A stretch of DNA of 34,932 nt from contig JACZWF010000002.1 in assembly GCA_022572285.1 (NCBI GenBank), positions 1 to 34,932 of the forward strand, written 5' to 3'. The notes beneath the pieces are model-generated. The model was not told the origin of the DNA and made no database searches. It worked only from the letters and a program-made list of their open reading frames with translations. This document shows positions 21,718 to 28,559 of the stretch, piece by piece. How positions within the stretch are numbered: the stretch's first letter is position 1; the number at the start of each line of letters is the position of its first letter. The DNA comes from Nitrososphaerota archaeon (GTDB lineage Archaea; Thermoproteota; Nitrososphaeria; Nitrososphaerales; UBA57). The translations under genes and the position numbers were made by a program.

Positions 21718-22089
21718 TTAATCCAGTTTAACCAGGTCGTGTATTTGAACTTGTTTTTGATTCAGGCCCCAATCGTCCGTTCCGTCGGTAGCCTGGAGTA
21801 TTGTATTGATTGAAGTGACATAGGTTCCCTTTCCTGATTCGCCAAAGTCCACGTAGAATTTGACGACTGTTGCTCCCTTCTTTTGGGCGTCGATTATGCA
21901 ACTCTCAGTTATCGAGAGAGTGGGACATTCACCTTTCTTTTTGTGCAGAGGACACCATACGTTTCGTAGGATCAGCGTATTGTATCGTTTGACCTCGAAA
22001 GTGTTAGTGGTGCGGTCTGCTGTGACTTCTCCAACTCTTCGCTTCTTGGTTGCGTCCTTTGGGTGTTGAAGCCATATTTGGATTCCCAT
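21718..22089 (-). CDS. Unknown alpha/beta protein with Cys residues
   Basis: 123 residues from ATG 22089 (TAATG overlap). The front is basic (LQHPKDATKKRRVGEVTADR), the centre carries VWCPLHKKKGECPTL with a CPLH...ECP metal-like site and one more Cys (ESCIID), and a beta strand follows (GATVVKFYVDFGESGKGTYV). It precedes the membrane-anchored protein by seven bases. No family is recognised. Confidence 0.55.
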   Translation of the reverse strand: MGIQIWLQHPKDATKKRRVGEVTADRTTNTFEVKRYNTLILRNVWCPLHKKKGECPTLSITESCIIDAQKKGATVVKFYVDFGESGKGTYVTSINTILQATDGTDDWGLNQKQVQIHDLVKLD

Positions 22090-22256
22090 TAGGCTTCTTC
22101 TCGATAGACTAGCAAGTTATTGCATTTTGGGCATCGTGTTGGTCTCTGGTTGTTCTCTCTGGGTTTCCAGATGTGACCGCACTCTTTATGATTGAAGATA
22201 AGGGTGGTTCCTACATGCCCAATTTCGACGGGACCGCTACTCTTTGGCTTGGGCAT
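22089..22256 (-). CDS. Small zinc-ribbon protein
   Basis: 55 residues from ATG 22256, next to the previous stop. HKECGHIWKPRENNQRPTRC then PKCNNLLVY form a C-x-H...C-x2-C ribbon of the kind seen in many short archaeal proteins. Function unknown. Confidence 0.6.
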   Translation of the reverse strand: MPKPKSSGPVEIGHVGTTLIFNHKECGHIWKPRENNQRPTRCPKCNNLLVYREEA

Positions 22257-22523
22257 CTATCGTTCTATCCCCTTTTGAACGAGTTCGCCTATGGTTGAGT
22301 GGACTAGATAGAAGGCTTCGACCATTCCTCCTTTCACATCGTCCTTTTCGAAGACTCTGAATTCAACGGCAAGCATGACTCCAGATATTGTTGCTGAGGA
22401 TTTTACTAGGTAACGGCCCTGTTTGTATTGTTCCTGACCTTGCTTCTTTTTCTTTGGGCAATCATGTCCGAAGTTGGCTGCATAACGTGTTCCGCAGTCG
22501 TCGCATTTCTTCTCGTCTACCAT
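22257..22523 (-). CDS. Small zinc-knuckle protein, unknown
   Basis: 88 residues from ATG 22523. KKCDDCGTRYAANFGHDCPK gives a C-x2-C...H-x-C site at the N-terminus, followed by a basic linker and a domain with strands and a helix (GVMLAVEFRVFEKDDVKG, VEAFYLVHSTIGELVQKG). It abuts its neighbours. Function unknown. Confidence 0.6.
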   Translation of the reverse strand: MVDEKKCDDCGTRYAANFGHDCPKKKKQGQEQYKQGRYLVKSSATISGVMLAVEFRVFEKDDVKGGMVEAFYLVHSTIGELVQKGIER

Positions 22524-22871
22524 TTAGCTGACCTCGAATATTCCATCTGGATGAATTGCGCACCATGAAAGAAGGATGGAAAGAGCGTATCCGACATTAC
22601 CTTCTGAGGCTTCCCAATAGTCGTCGACTCTCTCGGTTCCGAGCTCCTTCACCGCTTTTCTTAAAGTCTCTTCGACATCTCGCGCCTTCTTTCCGTTGAG
22701 TTGTTTAAGTCCTTCCTCTGGAGAGTATTTCCAAATATGCTTACTGTAATTGTAGGTTACATTTAGCCAGGCGTCCGTTGTTCCACCTATCATTTGAGTT
22801 CCTCCTTCTTGATGATTTGGAACCTCTAGGCTTTCTCCAGTAGCCGACCGTAAATAGACATCGTGACTCAT
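22524..22871 (-). CDS. Conserved phage protein of unknown function
   Basis: 115 residues from ATG 22871, with GGAG upstream. The sequence follows a pattern I know from many tailed phages: MSHDVYL at the start, EGGTQMIGGTTDAWLNVTYN in the middle, YNYSKHIW, then LNGKKARD, DDYWEASEGNVGYALS and LLSWCAIHPDGIFEV at the end. The function of this family is not known. It points to gene exchange between archaeal and bacterial tailed viruses. Confidence 0.7.
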   Translation of the reverse strand: MSHDVYLRSATGESLEVPNHQEGGTQMIGGTTDAWLNVTYNYSKHIWKYSPEEGLKQLNGKKARDVEETLRKAVKELGTERVDDYWEASEGNVGYALSILLSWCAIHPDGIFEVS

Positions 22872-22876
22872 TTCAA

Positions 22877-22963
22877 TCAGTCTCTCCTGTTATAGCATGT
22901 CAGGCATACGCTTAGGTAGGATTTGGTGATCTTGCGACCGCAGTTTGGGCAGAGTCGAGCCAT
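22877..22963 (-). CDS. Tiny zinc-ribbon protein
   Basis: 28 residues from ATG 22963 (TAATG overlap). It is little more than a zinc ribbon: RLCPNCGRKI and SVCLTCYNRRD. One of the smallest credible genes in the window; support comes from coupling and the perfect four-Cys pattern. Confidence 0.6.
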   Translation of the reverse strand: MARLCPNCGRKITKSYLSVCLTCYNRRD

Positions 22964-23181
22964 TAGTCCACATCCGTTGATATGGCTGGTGTCGCTGTGT
23001 TCTCTCCATAAACTCGATGAATGTGACTTGTGAATTCATCTTGGCTTCGTGCTAGTCGTTCTTCCAGAAGTTGAATTCGATTTGAATGTTTCTCTACGAG
23101 TGATAAGAGTGTCTTGATTTGTAGTTCGGATAGTTCGTAATTCTTTTCTATCTTTTGAAGTCGCAATTCTAAATACGACAT
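22963..23181 (-). CDS. Small coiled-coil protein
   Basis: 72 residues from ATG 23181 (TAATG). Residues 4-55 show heptad spacing (LELRLQKIEKNYELSELQIK, LEKHSNRIQLLEERLA, with an extra turn), then a flexible tail. Probably a small dimer or trimer. Function unknown. Confidence 0.55.
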   Translation of the reverse strand: MSYLELRLQKIEKNYELSELQIKTLLSLVEKHSNRIQLLEERLARSQDEFTSHIHRVYGENTATPAISTDVD

Positions 23182-23324
23182 TATAGTTTATTCCACGTTC
23201 CATCTTCGTTTAGCTGGATCAGCATTCCTTCTTCGAGGCCGTCTATTCCCTCAGAGTCCATAGTGCTATATTCCTCGTTGACCGTCGCACTCACCCACCG
23301 CGCGCGGTCTTCATTCATCTCCAT
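23181..23324 (-). CDS. Small acidic protein
   Basis: 47 residues from ATG 23324; ATG 23318 is also possible. Acidic sequence with VSATVNEEYSTMDSEGIDG and a terminal strand motif (MLIQLNEDGTWNKL). It overlaps both neighbours. Function unknown. Confidence 0.5.
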   Translation of the reverse strand: MEMNEDRARWVSATVNEEYSTMDSEGIDGLEEGMLIQLNEDGTWNKL

Positions 23325-23458
23325 CGCTCCAGATTAGAGTCCAGATATTCGGTCCTGAATCCGAGCTTCTCCATTTGTGCATGTAACTCGTTATCTATTT
23401 CTTGCTGGGCGTGTTTCACAGCTCTTTCATATTCTTCGTTAGTTAGTCGTTTAGTCAT
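23315..23458 (-). CDS. Small helical protein, first in its operon
   Basis: 47 residues from ATG 23458, three bases after the GGTGTATTGG element. Mainly one helix (NEEYERAVKHAQQEIDNELH) and a short second one. It leads the long early operon running down to the membrane-anchored protein at 21237. Function unknown. Confidence 0.6.
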   Translation of the reverse strand: MTKRLTNEEYERAVKHAQQEIDNELHAQMEKLGFRTEYLDSNLERWR

Positions 23459-23460
23459 GT

Positions 23461-23501
23461 TCCAATACACCAGTAGAGGGTTAACTCTAGGGGTATTAAT
23501 A
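23461..23501 (-). promoter_or_regulatory. Early promoter with GGTGTATTGG leader element
   Basis: TATTAAT (23501-23495) with upstream GTTAAAGATAACA, 23 bases, then GGTGTATTGG (23471-23462). It serves the operon 23458-21237. The upstream part resembles the promoters at 19894 and 21210 (TAAA..ATAA). Confidence 0.78.
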
Positions 23502-23519
23502 TGTTATCTTTAACGTAAG

Positions 23520-24044
23520 TTATGCTGTTTCTTTGGTCTGTTTGATGAGGAGTGCGACCCTCTTGGCTGAGACATGATATTCTTTTGCTAGGAACCTTAC
23601 CGATTCACCCTGGGACCTTCTGAGCATTTCAAGTAGTTCCATGGCTTCGACCTTCTGCCTCTTGTCTAGGAGTTCTCTAACCTGTTTTTGACCGGCTTCC
23701 CATTCGTCAGCCTTTCTTTGCATCTCTTCCGTATGGACTGAATCTCCGAGTGTCTTATCCATGGCATCGACAACTTCTTGGTGATTGGTTGACTCCTCGG
23801 CTAGTTTGCTCCAGAGCAGATAATCGTTGTAAGCTAATTGTGGGAACCGTCGCATTGTCTTTACCCATGGTTTATCCTCAAAGTCCGAATTCGGACTTTC
23901 ATCTTTCGTGTATGACCGCTTCCATTCTTGGGGTGCGTGATCATAGAGAGTTGATTTTGCTAGGCCGTTAAAGTCTTCGAGAAGTTTCTGACAGATATCC
24001 TCTTTTGGGTGGCCTCTTAATTCAAGATTTTGACCGGCTGCCAT
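23520..24044 (-). CDS. HTH DNA-binding protein, unknown role
   Basis: 174 residues from ATG 24044. The C-terminal 30 residues form a helix-turn-helix (SVRFLAKEYHVSAKRVALLI) and an N-terminal segment (KEDICQKLLEDFNGLAKSTL) looks like another DNA-binding helix pair. The middle is charged and helical. The frame is open upstream for about 37 codons to 24155 (encoding LIDDGLLTEYNSLRNQW), which looks coding, yet has no ATG, GTG or TTG. With no replication protein visible elsewhere, this is a candidate replication initiator, partition protein or regulator. Confidence 0.6.
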   Translation of the reverse strand: MAAGQNLELRGHPKEDICQKLLEDFNGLAKSTLYDHAPQEWKRSYTKDESPNSDFEDKPWVKTMRRFPQLAYNDYLLWSKLAEESTNHQEVVDAMDKTLGDSVHTEEMQRKADEWEAGQKQVRELLDKRQKVEAMELLEMLRRSQGESVRFLAKEYHVSAKRVALLIKQTKETA

Positions 24045-24157
24045 GACGATCTCCTTAGTCTTACCATACCACGACTTGAACGTAGTATCCCATTGATTTC
24101 TCAGAGAATTATACTCGGTTAGTAATCCATCGTCTATCAGAGTTAGGTCTTTGAAGA

Positions 24158-24328
24158 TTAGCTGGTATGTCTATTTACCCTTTGCGCTTCCTCATCAGCT
24201 ATTTTCTGTTCGTAGGCTCTATCCTTTGCCTTTTTTTCTGTATCGCATTGAAGGCATTGCCACGTAAAGAAGATATTATGCTTCGTGCAGTATTGCTGAT
24301 TTTCATATCTGGATTTTATTTTACCCAT
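24158..24328 (-). CDS. Small zinc-finger protein with helical tail
   Basis: 56 residues from ATG 24328. QYCTKHNIFFTWQCLQC is a C-x2-H...C-x2-C finger, followed by a long charged helix (KKAKDRAYEQKIADEEAQRV). Function unknown; the finger-plus-helix layout suits nucleic-acid binding. Confidence 0.6.
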   Translation of the reverse strand: MGKIKSRYENQQYCTKHNIFFTWQCLQCDTEKKAKDRAYEQKIADEEAQRVNRHTS

Positions 24329-24351
24329 GAGAATTTAGACTCTTGCTCGCG

Positions 24352-24540
24352 CTAATGGGCAGGTCTTCCCACCTTTTTGTTGATCGGTTTCTTTCTCCAG
24401 AACTTCATTTTGACGTATCTCTCCCGTCCACCCATCTCTCTAAGATCGAGTCTAACGTCCAAATAGTTCTCTTTCTTCATTCGGTTGAGAACTTTATCTA
24501 CTTCGTAGTCTCTACAGACGATTGTAATTATTCCAGGCAT
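24352..24540 (-). CDS. Small basic alpha/beta protein
   Basis: 62 residues from ATG 24540. It begins with a strand (PGIITIVCRDYEVDKVLNRM), then a second strand and basic segment (DVRLDLREMGGRERYVKM) and ends with many Lys (KFWRKKPINKKVGRPAH). The fold could be a ferredoxin-like mini-domain; function unknown. A 131-base non-coding stretch with a palindrome lies upstream, suggesting its own promoter. Confidence 0.5.
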   Translation of the reverse strand: MPGIITIVCRDYEVDKVLNRMKKENYLDVRLDLREMGGRERYVKMKFWRKKPINKKVGRPAH

Positions 24541-24587
24541 GACTTGACACCAAAAGAGGGGAGCCACTTGACCACGGAACCCCCATC

Positions 24588-24602
24588 ATAGGCTCTATGA
24601 TA
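24588..24602 (-). promoter_or_regulatory. Inverted repeat TCATAG-N3-CTATGA
   Basis: A perfect 6+6 palindrome with a 3-base centre, about 15 bases downstream of a TATA-like ATAATTAAA, in the gap before the gene at 24540. A second partial stem (AAGGCT...AGCCT) overlaps it. It may be an operator or an RNA hairpin. Confidence 0.4.
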
Positions 24603-24672
24603 AGCCTTATGGTTTAATTATTCAATAGACTACATAATTCCTGCTTCGTATGGGCCCTTTAGTTCAACATTT

Positions 24673-25761
24673 CTAAGATATGTTTTCAGGCATGATGGTA
24701 TCTCTGTTCATTAATGCCTGCAACTCTTTTTTTGTAGGTTTTGGGCTTTTGATCTTGGATCGTCTAGGCTTCGTCCCTCGGCTCTTGATTGACTTCTTGA
24801 ACACCATGTAGAACGTAAGAATTGGCTGCGGGTGAGGGACTTGGTGGACCATCGGTCTCACGCCCTTATAGAATATTCGACTGACCCATTCGAACTGACT
24901 CTGCTTGTTCCATCGGTGATCGTAGAACATGGCTGCTTCAAAATCTCCAGGATAATAGTGCCACTCTTTATGATATTCTCCTATCTTGACTATCAGGCCA
25001 TCTCTTGATACTCGGTTGAATTCTGCCCATGTATTCTGAAAGTTCAGATATGGACGGACGAATTGATTCGAGAGATGTGATCCCGTTGTGCGGTTTGCGT
25101 GGATGAATCTATGAATAGGGTTCTTGGACTTGCCCATTATTGGAGCTGCGTTACGGACATAAGTATCGGCTCTGCTTTGTTTGTTTTGCTGGATTAGTGC
25201 GAGAGTATTCCCGGGTCTCATTCGGGGATTAGGTGATTCCCAATACTTCGAAATATCGTGTTGGAGTCCCATATAGAGTTGTTCGTTTCGTGTGATTTTC
25301 GTTCTCCCTCCATCCCTGATAAAAGCCATTGAACTCTTGCCACCCTTTCGCTTGCTTAGATCTTCGGAATTTAGTTCCGCAGGTCCCGTTTGGTAGAAGA
25401 GTCTAGGATCGCGGGAGTAGTGAGCTTCGAGTCTGGGATCGTTGAGTCTATCATCCATTAAGGACGGAGTAAAGGGGAAGTCGCAAAATATGACGTCGAC
25501 TGAATTGTCGGCGAAGGGTAACTGCCAAGCATGGGCTTGTATGATATCTTTGGCTTGTGGCGATATGTCCATGAATGTAACATCGTAGCCTCTCATCTTT
25601 CGATTGAATAGCGTCTCTCGATTATTGATTCCTAGAAATTGCTTCCATACGAGCTTTCGCCCTGCGGTGACATCGAGGATTGTAGTAGGAGCTGGCCAAA
25701 AGAAGGGTATGATCTTACGTAGAGTCTGACCGAGTGGTATATTGAGTAATAGATTATACAA
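24673..25761 (-). CDS. DNA methyltransferase (amino-type) with variant motif IV
   Basis: 362 residues from ATG 25761. The AdoMet site is ILDVTAGRKLVW (residues 28-39), with an acidic residue in VTFMDIS (D65). Motif IV reads DVIFCDFPFTP (89-99), a DPPY-type motif in which the second residue is Phe instead of Pro. The helical C-terminal part and RTTGSHLSNQFVRP could supply target recognition; the end is very basic (RGTKPRRSKIKSPKPTKK). It probably methylates adenine-N6 or cytosine-N4 in DNA. It follows the Hjc-like nuclease with an 8-base overlap. Confidence 0.7.
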   Translation of the reverse strand: MYNLLLNIPLGQTLRKIIPFFWPAPTTILDVTAGRKLVWKQFLGINNRETLFNRKMRGYDVTFMDISPQAKDIIQAHAWQLPFADNSVDVIFCDFPFTPSLMDDRLNDPRLEAHYSRDPRLFYQTGPAELNSEDLSKRKGGKSSMAFIRDGGRTKITRNEQLYMGLQHDISKYWESPNPRMRPGNTLALIQQNKQSRADTYVRNAAPIMGKSKNPIHRFIHANRTTGSHLSNQFVRPYLNFQNTWAEFNRVSRDGLIVKIGEYHKEWHYYPGDFEAAMFYDHRWNKQSQFEWVSRIFYKGVRPMVHQVPHPQPILTFYMVFKKSIKSRGTKPRRSKIKSPKPTKKELQALMNRDTIMPENIS

Positions 25762-26074
25762 CGAGCTTCACGTTTTGCATCTCTGTCGCTAGATCATGAA
25801 TCTTTAGCCGACCCTTGATATAGAACCACACTTGCACTCGTATGTTGTCAGCACTTATTTTACTCCAATATTCTTCTATTACTTTTCGCTCTTTTGGATT
25901 AATGTAATCTTTTTTGACTTGTATCAGAAGGACTTGGCTAGGGAAGATTGCTATCAGATCAAATATACCTTTGCTTGCATAGGCTCTCATGACAGTTAGA
26001 GCTCCCATTTTACGAAGTCTTTTCATGGCTCCGTATTCTCTGGCTCGGCCCTTCGCGTAATTTGTAAGAGTCAT
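25754..26074 (-). CDS. Hjc-like PD-(D/E)XK nuclease
   Basis: 106 residues from ATG 26074, chosen because it is ATGA-coupled; the frame extends to 26143 inside the previous gene. It aligns by eye with archaeal Holliday junction resolvases: KGRAREYGAMKRLRKMGA (E13), R30, SKGIFDLIAIF (S34, G36, D39) and LLIQVKKD (Q52, K54). The usual Glu of the E-x-K motif is Gln here, which may lower or alter activity. A junction resolvase would clear branched DNA before packaging. It could instead be a restriction-type nuclease partner of the adjoining methyltransferase. Confidence 0.7.
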   Translation of the reverse strand: MTLTNYAKGRAREYGAMKRLRKMGALTVMRAYASKGIFDLIAIFPSQVLLIQVKKDYINPKERKVIEEYWSKISADNIRVQVWFYIKGRLKIHDLATEMQNVKLVV

Positions 26075-26226
26075 TCGAAGCCCCACCTTCCATGATTCCT
26101 GATGACTGGAACTCCTCTCCTTATTTTGTAGCAGTTTCCACACTCCCTAGCTTGGCGGGTCTTGAGTTTCAGACAGTCGGGGTTTGAAGTCTCATTCGGA
26201 CATGGTCTCATTCCATTATTACTCAT
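26071..26226 (-). CDS. Small zinc-ribbon protein
   Basis: 51 residues from ATG 26226 (overlaps the preceding stop by eight bases). RPCPNETSNPDCLKL and ARECGNCYK give four Cys and a basic tail (KIRRGVPVIRNHGRWGFE). ATGA-coupled to the nuclease gene. Function unknown. Confidence 0.6.
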   Translation of the reverse strand: MSNNGMRPCPNETSNPDCLKLKTRQARECGNCYKIRRGVPVIRNHGRWGFE

Positions 26227-26551
26227 TGACAAGCCATCTCTTCGTGACTGCGTTTCTAATATCGTCTGGAGATTGCTTCAAAGCGTCTATGAGAATTTTC
26301 AGAGAGAGTCCTATGAGAGCGCCGTTTGCGTCTGAGAATTCAATGGCTTGTTGATTCAAATTTAGCTGTTGATCTTCATCTAACAACATTTCACCGGTCC
26401 CTAGTCTTTCCCATTCTAAGGATTTGAAGTATGTCTCTTTCAGGTCTCCGAGGAATTTCACCGAGACCGCAACGTGAACTCGATCACATTTCAGACAAGT
26501 CCACAATAAGCCTCCGTCGGATCTTAGTTTAACTGTCATCTCTCTTCTCAT
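26219..26551 (-). CDS. Small protein with CxxC, unknown
   Basis: 110 residues from ATG 26551 (ATGA overlap); ATG 26539 would remove four residues. LLWTCLKCDRVHVAV supplies C-x2-C followed by His, and the C-terminal 60 residues are helical (ALIGLSLKILIDALKQS then RNAVTKRWLVNE). Function unknown. Confidence 0.5.
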   Translation of the reverse strand: MRREMTVKLRSDGGLLWTCLKCDRVHVAVSVKFLGDLKETYFKSLEWERLGTGEMLLDEDQQLNLNQQAIEFSDANGALIGLSLKILIDALKQSPDDIRNAVTKRWLVNE

Positions 26552-26928
26552 TCGCGAGCTCTCCGGACTATTTCATCGGTCACTCCCTGAGGGTCTGCTA
26601 AGACTCTTTCGTTTTTGAATCGGAGAGGTTGCTTGAATCCTAGTCTTATGACATGATCGTCAGCCTTCTCGTCCCTTCGGATCTGCCTAGGTTTGTCATG
26701 GATTGATCCGTCGAAATAGACGGGTAGGATCTCGTTCACCCTCATATCGGGGAAATGGGCATAGTCACATATCGAGCAAGCTATGACCGCGCCATCCTCG
26801 GAGACGAATGAAACTGGTGGCTTCACTGCCTGAAGATAAGGGATCATGTGGATGTGCGCTGGAGTGTATTGGGAGACCGTAGGAAAGTCTGAACGTCTCG
26901 AACTCGTGCCTTTACCCCATTGATTCAT
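26548..26928 (-). CDS. Small protein with zinc knuckle, unknown
   Basis: 126 residues from ATG 26928 (ATGA overlap). The centre has VIACSICDYAHFPDMRV, a C-x2-C...H site; a basic half follows with strand-like segments (LPVYFDGSIHDKPRQIRRDE) and the C-terminus is helical. It starts with a disordered Ser/Gly region. Function unknown. Confidence 0.5.
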   Translation of the reverse strand: MNQWGKGTSSRRSDFPTVSQYTPAHIHMIPYLQAVKPPVSFVSEDGAVIACSICDYAHFPDMRVNEILPVYFDGSIHDKPRQIRRDEKADDHVIRLGFKQPLRFKNERVLADPQGVTDEIVRRARE

Positions 26929-27311
26929 AATGTTACGACTCTCATGGCTTGAAGTCCTAAGTGTCTGGTATCGACGATGATAGCAATAGCATCAGGGAGT
27001 GACGCACTCTCTAATTCTAGATCAGGTATGAAATACTTGCGTGGGATTACGAGAGGGATCTGGGGTAAGGAATGGTGTCGTTTGACTATTATAGGCTCTT
27101 CTTCTTGTGAAGACTTGATTACTTCCTTCTCTATTTCTCCTTCCTCATGATTTGAAGTAATTTCATTAATTAGTATCCGAGTCCTTTCGCTCAGTAGAAT
27201 CTTGTCTGGATAGAAGCCTTCATTCATCATCTCATGGATGGCTGCTGTGATTTTTTCTTCGAATGGAGTTATGTTCAGTAGTTTGTCGAGGTCGATAGGT
27301 GCGATTCCCAT
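26925..27311 (-). CDS. Unknown protein
   Basis: 128 residues from ATG 27311, chosen because a strong GGAGG lies seven bases upstream and it begins one base after the stop of the small zinc gene; the frame is open to ATG 27386. Helical start (DLDKLLNITPFEEKITAAIH), then Glu-rich linker (EEGEIEKEVIKSSQEEEP), then alpha/beta end (LPQIPLVIPRKYFIPDL, AIAIIVDTRHLGLQAMRVV). No family recognised. Confidence 0.55.
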   Translation of the reverse strand: MGIAPIDLDKLLNITPFEEKITAAIHEMMNEGFYPDKILLSERTRILINEITSNHEEGEIEKEVIKSSQEEEPIIVKRHHSLPQIPLVIPRKYFIPDLELESASLPDAIAIIVDTRHLGLQAMRVVTL

Positions 27312-27312
27312 G

Positions 27313-27456
27313 CTATAGCCTCCATGAATTAGAACCCCCTCCCATTTCTTGAATTCGACAACTCTTGCTGTGGTGCGCGTCTCCATTCAAATATCCTCGT
27401 AGGGATATTCCACAAGAGTCACAAGTCCAGATATCGATAGGATGTAATTTTGCCAT
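27313..27456 (-). CDS. Small zinc-finger protein
   Basis: 47 residues from ATG 27456. DIWTCDSCGISLRGYLNGD and HHSKSCRIQEM form a C-x2-C...H-x4-C finger. It overlaps, in another frame, the possible longer form of the following gene; its clean stop next to a Shine-Dalgarno and start favours it as the real gene. Confidence 0.55.
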   Translation of the reverse strand: MAKLHPIDIWTCDSCGISLRGYLNGDAHHSKSCRIQEMGGGSNSWRL

Positions 27457-27462
27457 ACACAC

Positions 27463-27717
27463 TCACACAATCGGGACGAATGATGGGACGGCTTTAAGCT
27501 GTCCATCTATCTCTACGACTGAACCAACAGCTATCAAGACATTAAGGTATTCATTGAATCGAGCTCTCGAAGCGAATCCTTGGATATCTAGGGCATTGGC
27601 TAAGTTATCTCTATCTGAACCTGTAGGACTCTTAGCTATCAGTTGTCGAAGGTGTTCGATTCTCCTAGCTCTCTCTATTGCTTTTGGGTTTGCCATACCG
27701 GGGGAGAATTGAGTCAT
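27463..27717 (-). CDS. Winged-helix-like DNA-binding protein
   Basis: 84 residues from ATG 27717 (ATGA). Helices with HTH spacing (AIERARRIEHLRQLIAKSP, SDRDNLANALDIQGFASRAR, FNEYLNVLIAVGSVVE) end in a beta hairpin (VVEIDGQLKAVPSFV), the order of a small winged helix. It probably regulates viral or host transcription. Direct family assignment is not possible by eye. Confidence 0.55.
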   Translation of the reverse strand: MTQFSPGMANPKAIERARRIEHLRQLIAKSPTGSDRDNLANALDIQGFASRARFNEYLNVLIAVGSVVEIDGQLKAVPSFVPIV

Positions 27718-27809
27718 TGGTGTTTATACTCCATGGAACCGCAGCAGCTACATTCATTCTCTAAACAATCGATCTCAGTATGCCCCTCACAAGAAATGCA
27801 ATGAGTCAT
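27714..27809 (-). CDS. Tiny Cys-rich protein
   Basis: 31 residues from ATG 27809. MTHCISCEGHTEIDC and ENECSCCGSM contain six Cys and two His. ATGA-coupled on both sides. Function unknown. Confidence 0.55.
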   Translation of the reverse strand: MTHCISCEGHTEIDCLENECSCCGSMEYKHQ

Positions 27810-28018
27810 CTTGGGACTTTCCTCTTCTTAGCGCAGGGCTTACAAAACATGTCATCGGTTAATGACTTTAGAAAGTTGGTCCCAAAGTTCTCGCTGTTTG
27901 ATCTACCACCAATACCGAAGCTGTTGCATATGGGGTCTGTCTGTCCTTTCGAAAAGAAGTGTATTTTCCAGCCACCACCAAGTTTATTCCACCCGGCCGT
28001 TTCGTCTGCCCCTTTCAA
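27806..28018 (-). CDS. Small Gly-rich protein with CxxC end
   Basis: 70 residues from TTG 28018, which overlaps the upstream TGA. Gly/Asn-rich body (WNKLGGGWKIHFFSKG, FGIGGRSNSENFG) and a C-terminal FCKPCAKKRKVPR; another Cys at DPICNSF. Function unknown. Confidence 0.5.
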   Translation of the reverse strand: MKGADETAGWNKLGGGWKIHFFSKGQTDPICNSFGIGGRSNSENFGTNFLKSLTDDMFCKPCAKKRKVPR

Positions 28019-28509
28019 TTACCTGCCTCCAGTTGAGGAGCGTCTATCGTGAATGTTGGGAGAATACTCGAACTGTTTGGGTTTGCTATCATCTCCACCG
28101 CCACCTCTCCAATGGTTCCTACTTTTCCACCTGGCAGATTCGTTAGAACTGAACTCAGGAATTCTTTCTCAAAGGATTCAAGTCCAAATCTGACGGCCTC
28201 CAACTTCACTTTAAGATACCACCACATTAGTCGAAGAGATGCTTCCATGTTGACTGAAGTAACTCCGGCCTTATTCGTATGAGCTAGAGCTGGAGGCGTC
28301 ATTTTGAAGCCGATCGTTCGACTCACCCCTTTAATCTCTAGTTTCATAATAAACTGTAGAGTTGGGGGTTGACCGAGTTCATAGTCTTCCGTCCACTGTG
28401 CTGCTTTGGCTCCTGTCTTTTTCAGCAGGCTTTCAATATCTGCTTTCGTTCTCTCCGGTGGGATTGTCGTATCTTGATATGGAATACGTGGCTGTTTGGG
28501 TCTCCTCAA
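28015..28509 (-). CDS. Conserved phage hypothetical protein, early region
   Basis: 164 residues from TTG 28509, overlapping the leader stop (TTGA). It follows a pattern common in tailed phages: IPYQDTTIPPERTKADIESL at the start (in others IPYxxTxVxxxxSxxxIxxLL), AAQWTEDYELGQPPTLQF, FKMTPP in the middle, then RLMWWYLKVKLEAVRFGLES and FEKEFLSSVLTNLPGG near the end. The function of this family is unknown. It is the first large gene of the early block. Confidence 0.65.
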   Translation of the reverse strand: MRRPKQPRIPYQDTTIPPERTKADIESLLKKTGAKAAQWTEDYELGQPPTLQFIMKLEIKGVSRTIGFKMTPPALAHTNKAGVTSVNMEASLRLMWWYLKVKLEAVRFGLESFEKEFLSSVLTNLPGGKVGTIGEVAVEMIANPNSSSILPTFTIDAPQLEAGN

Positions 28510-28559
28510 GACATCCCATTCCCGATTGTATGTATGCGTATGCGTAACTCTTTAGCCAT
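28506..28559 (-). CDS. 17-residue leader peptide
   Basis: MAKELRIRIHTIGNGMS from ATG 28559, directly after GGTGTATTGG. Its TGA overlaps the TTG start of the next gene, so its translation would feed ribosomes onto that weak start. Confidence 0.45.
   Translation of the reverse strand: MAKELRIRIHTIGNGMS

Noticed and set aside
24560..24640. Possible tRNA-like fold in the gap around 24600
   Set aside because: No anticodon arm, T-loop consensus or CCA-compatible acceptor stem could be arranged; only a short palindrome is real.
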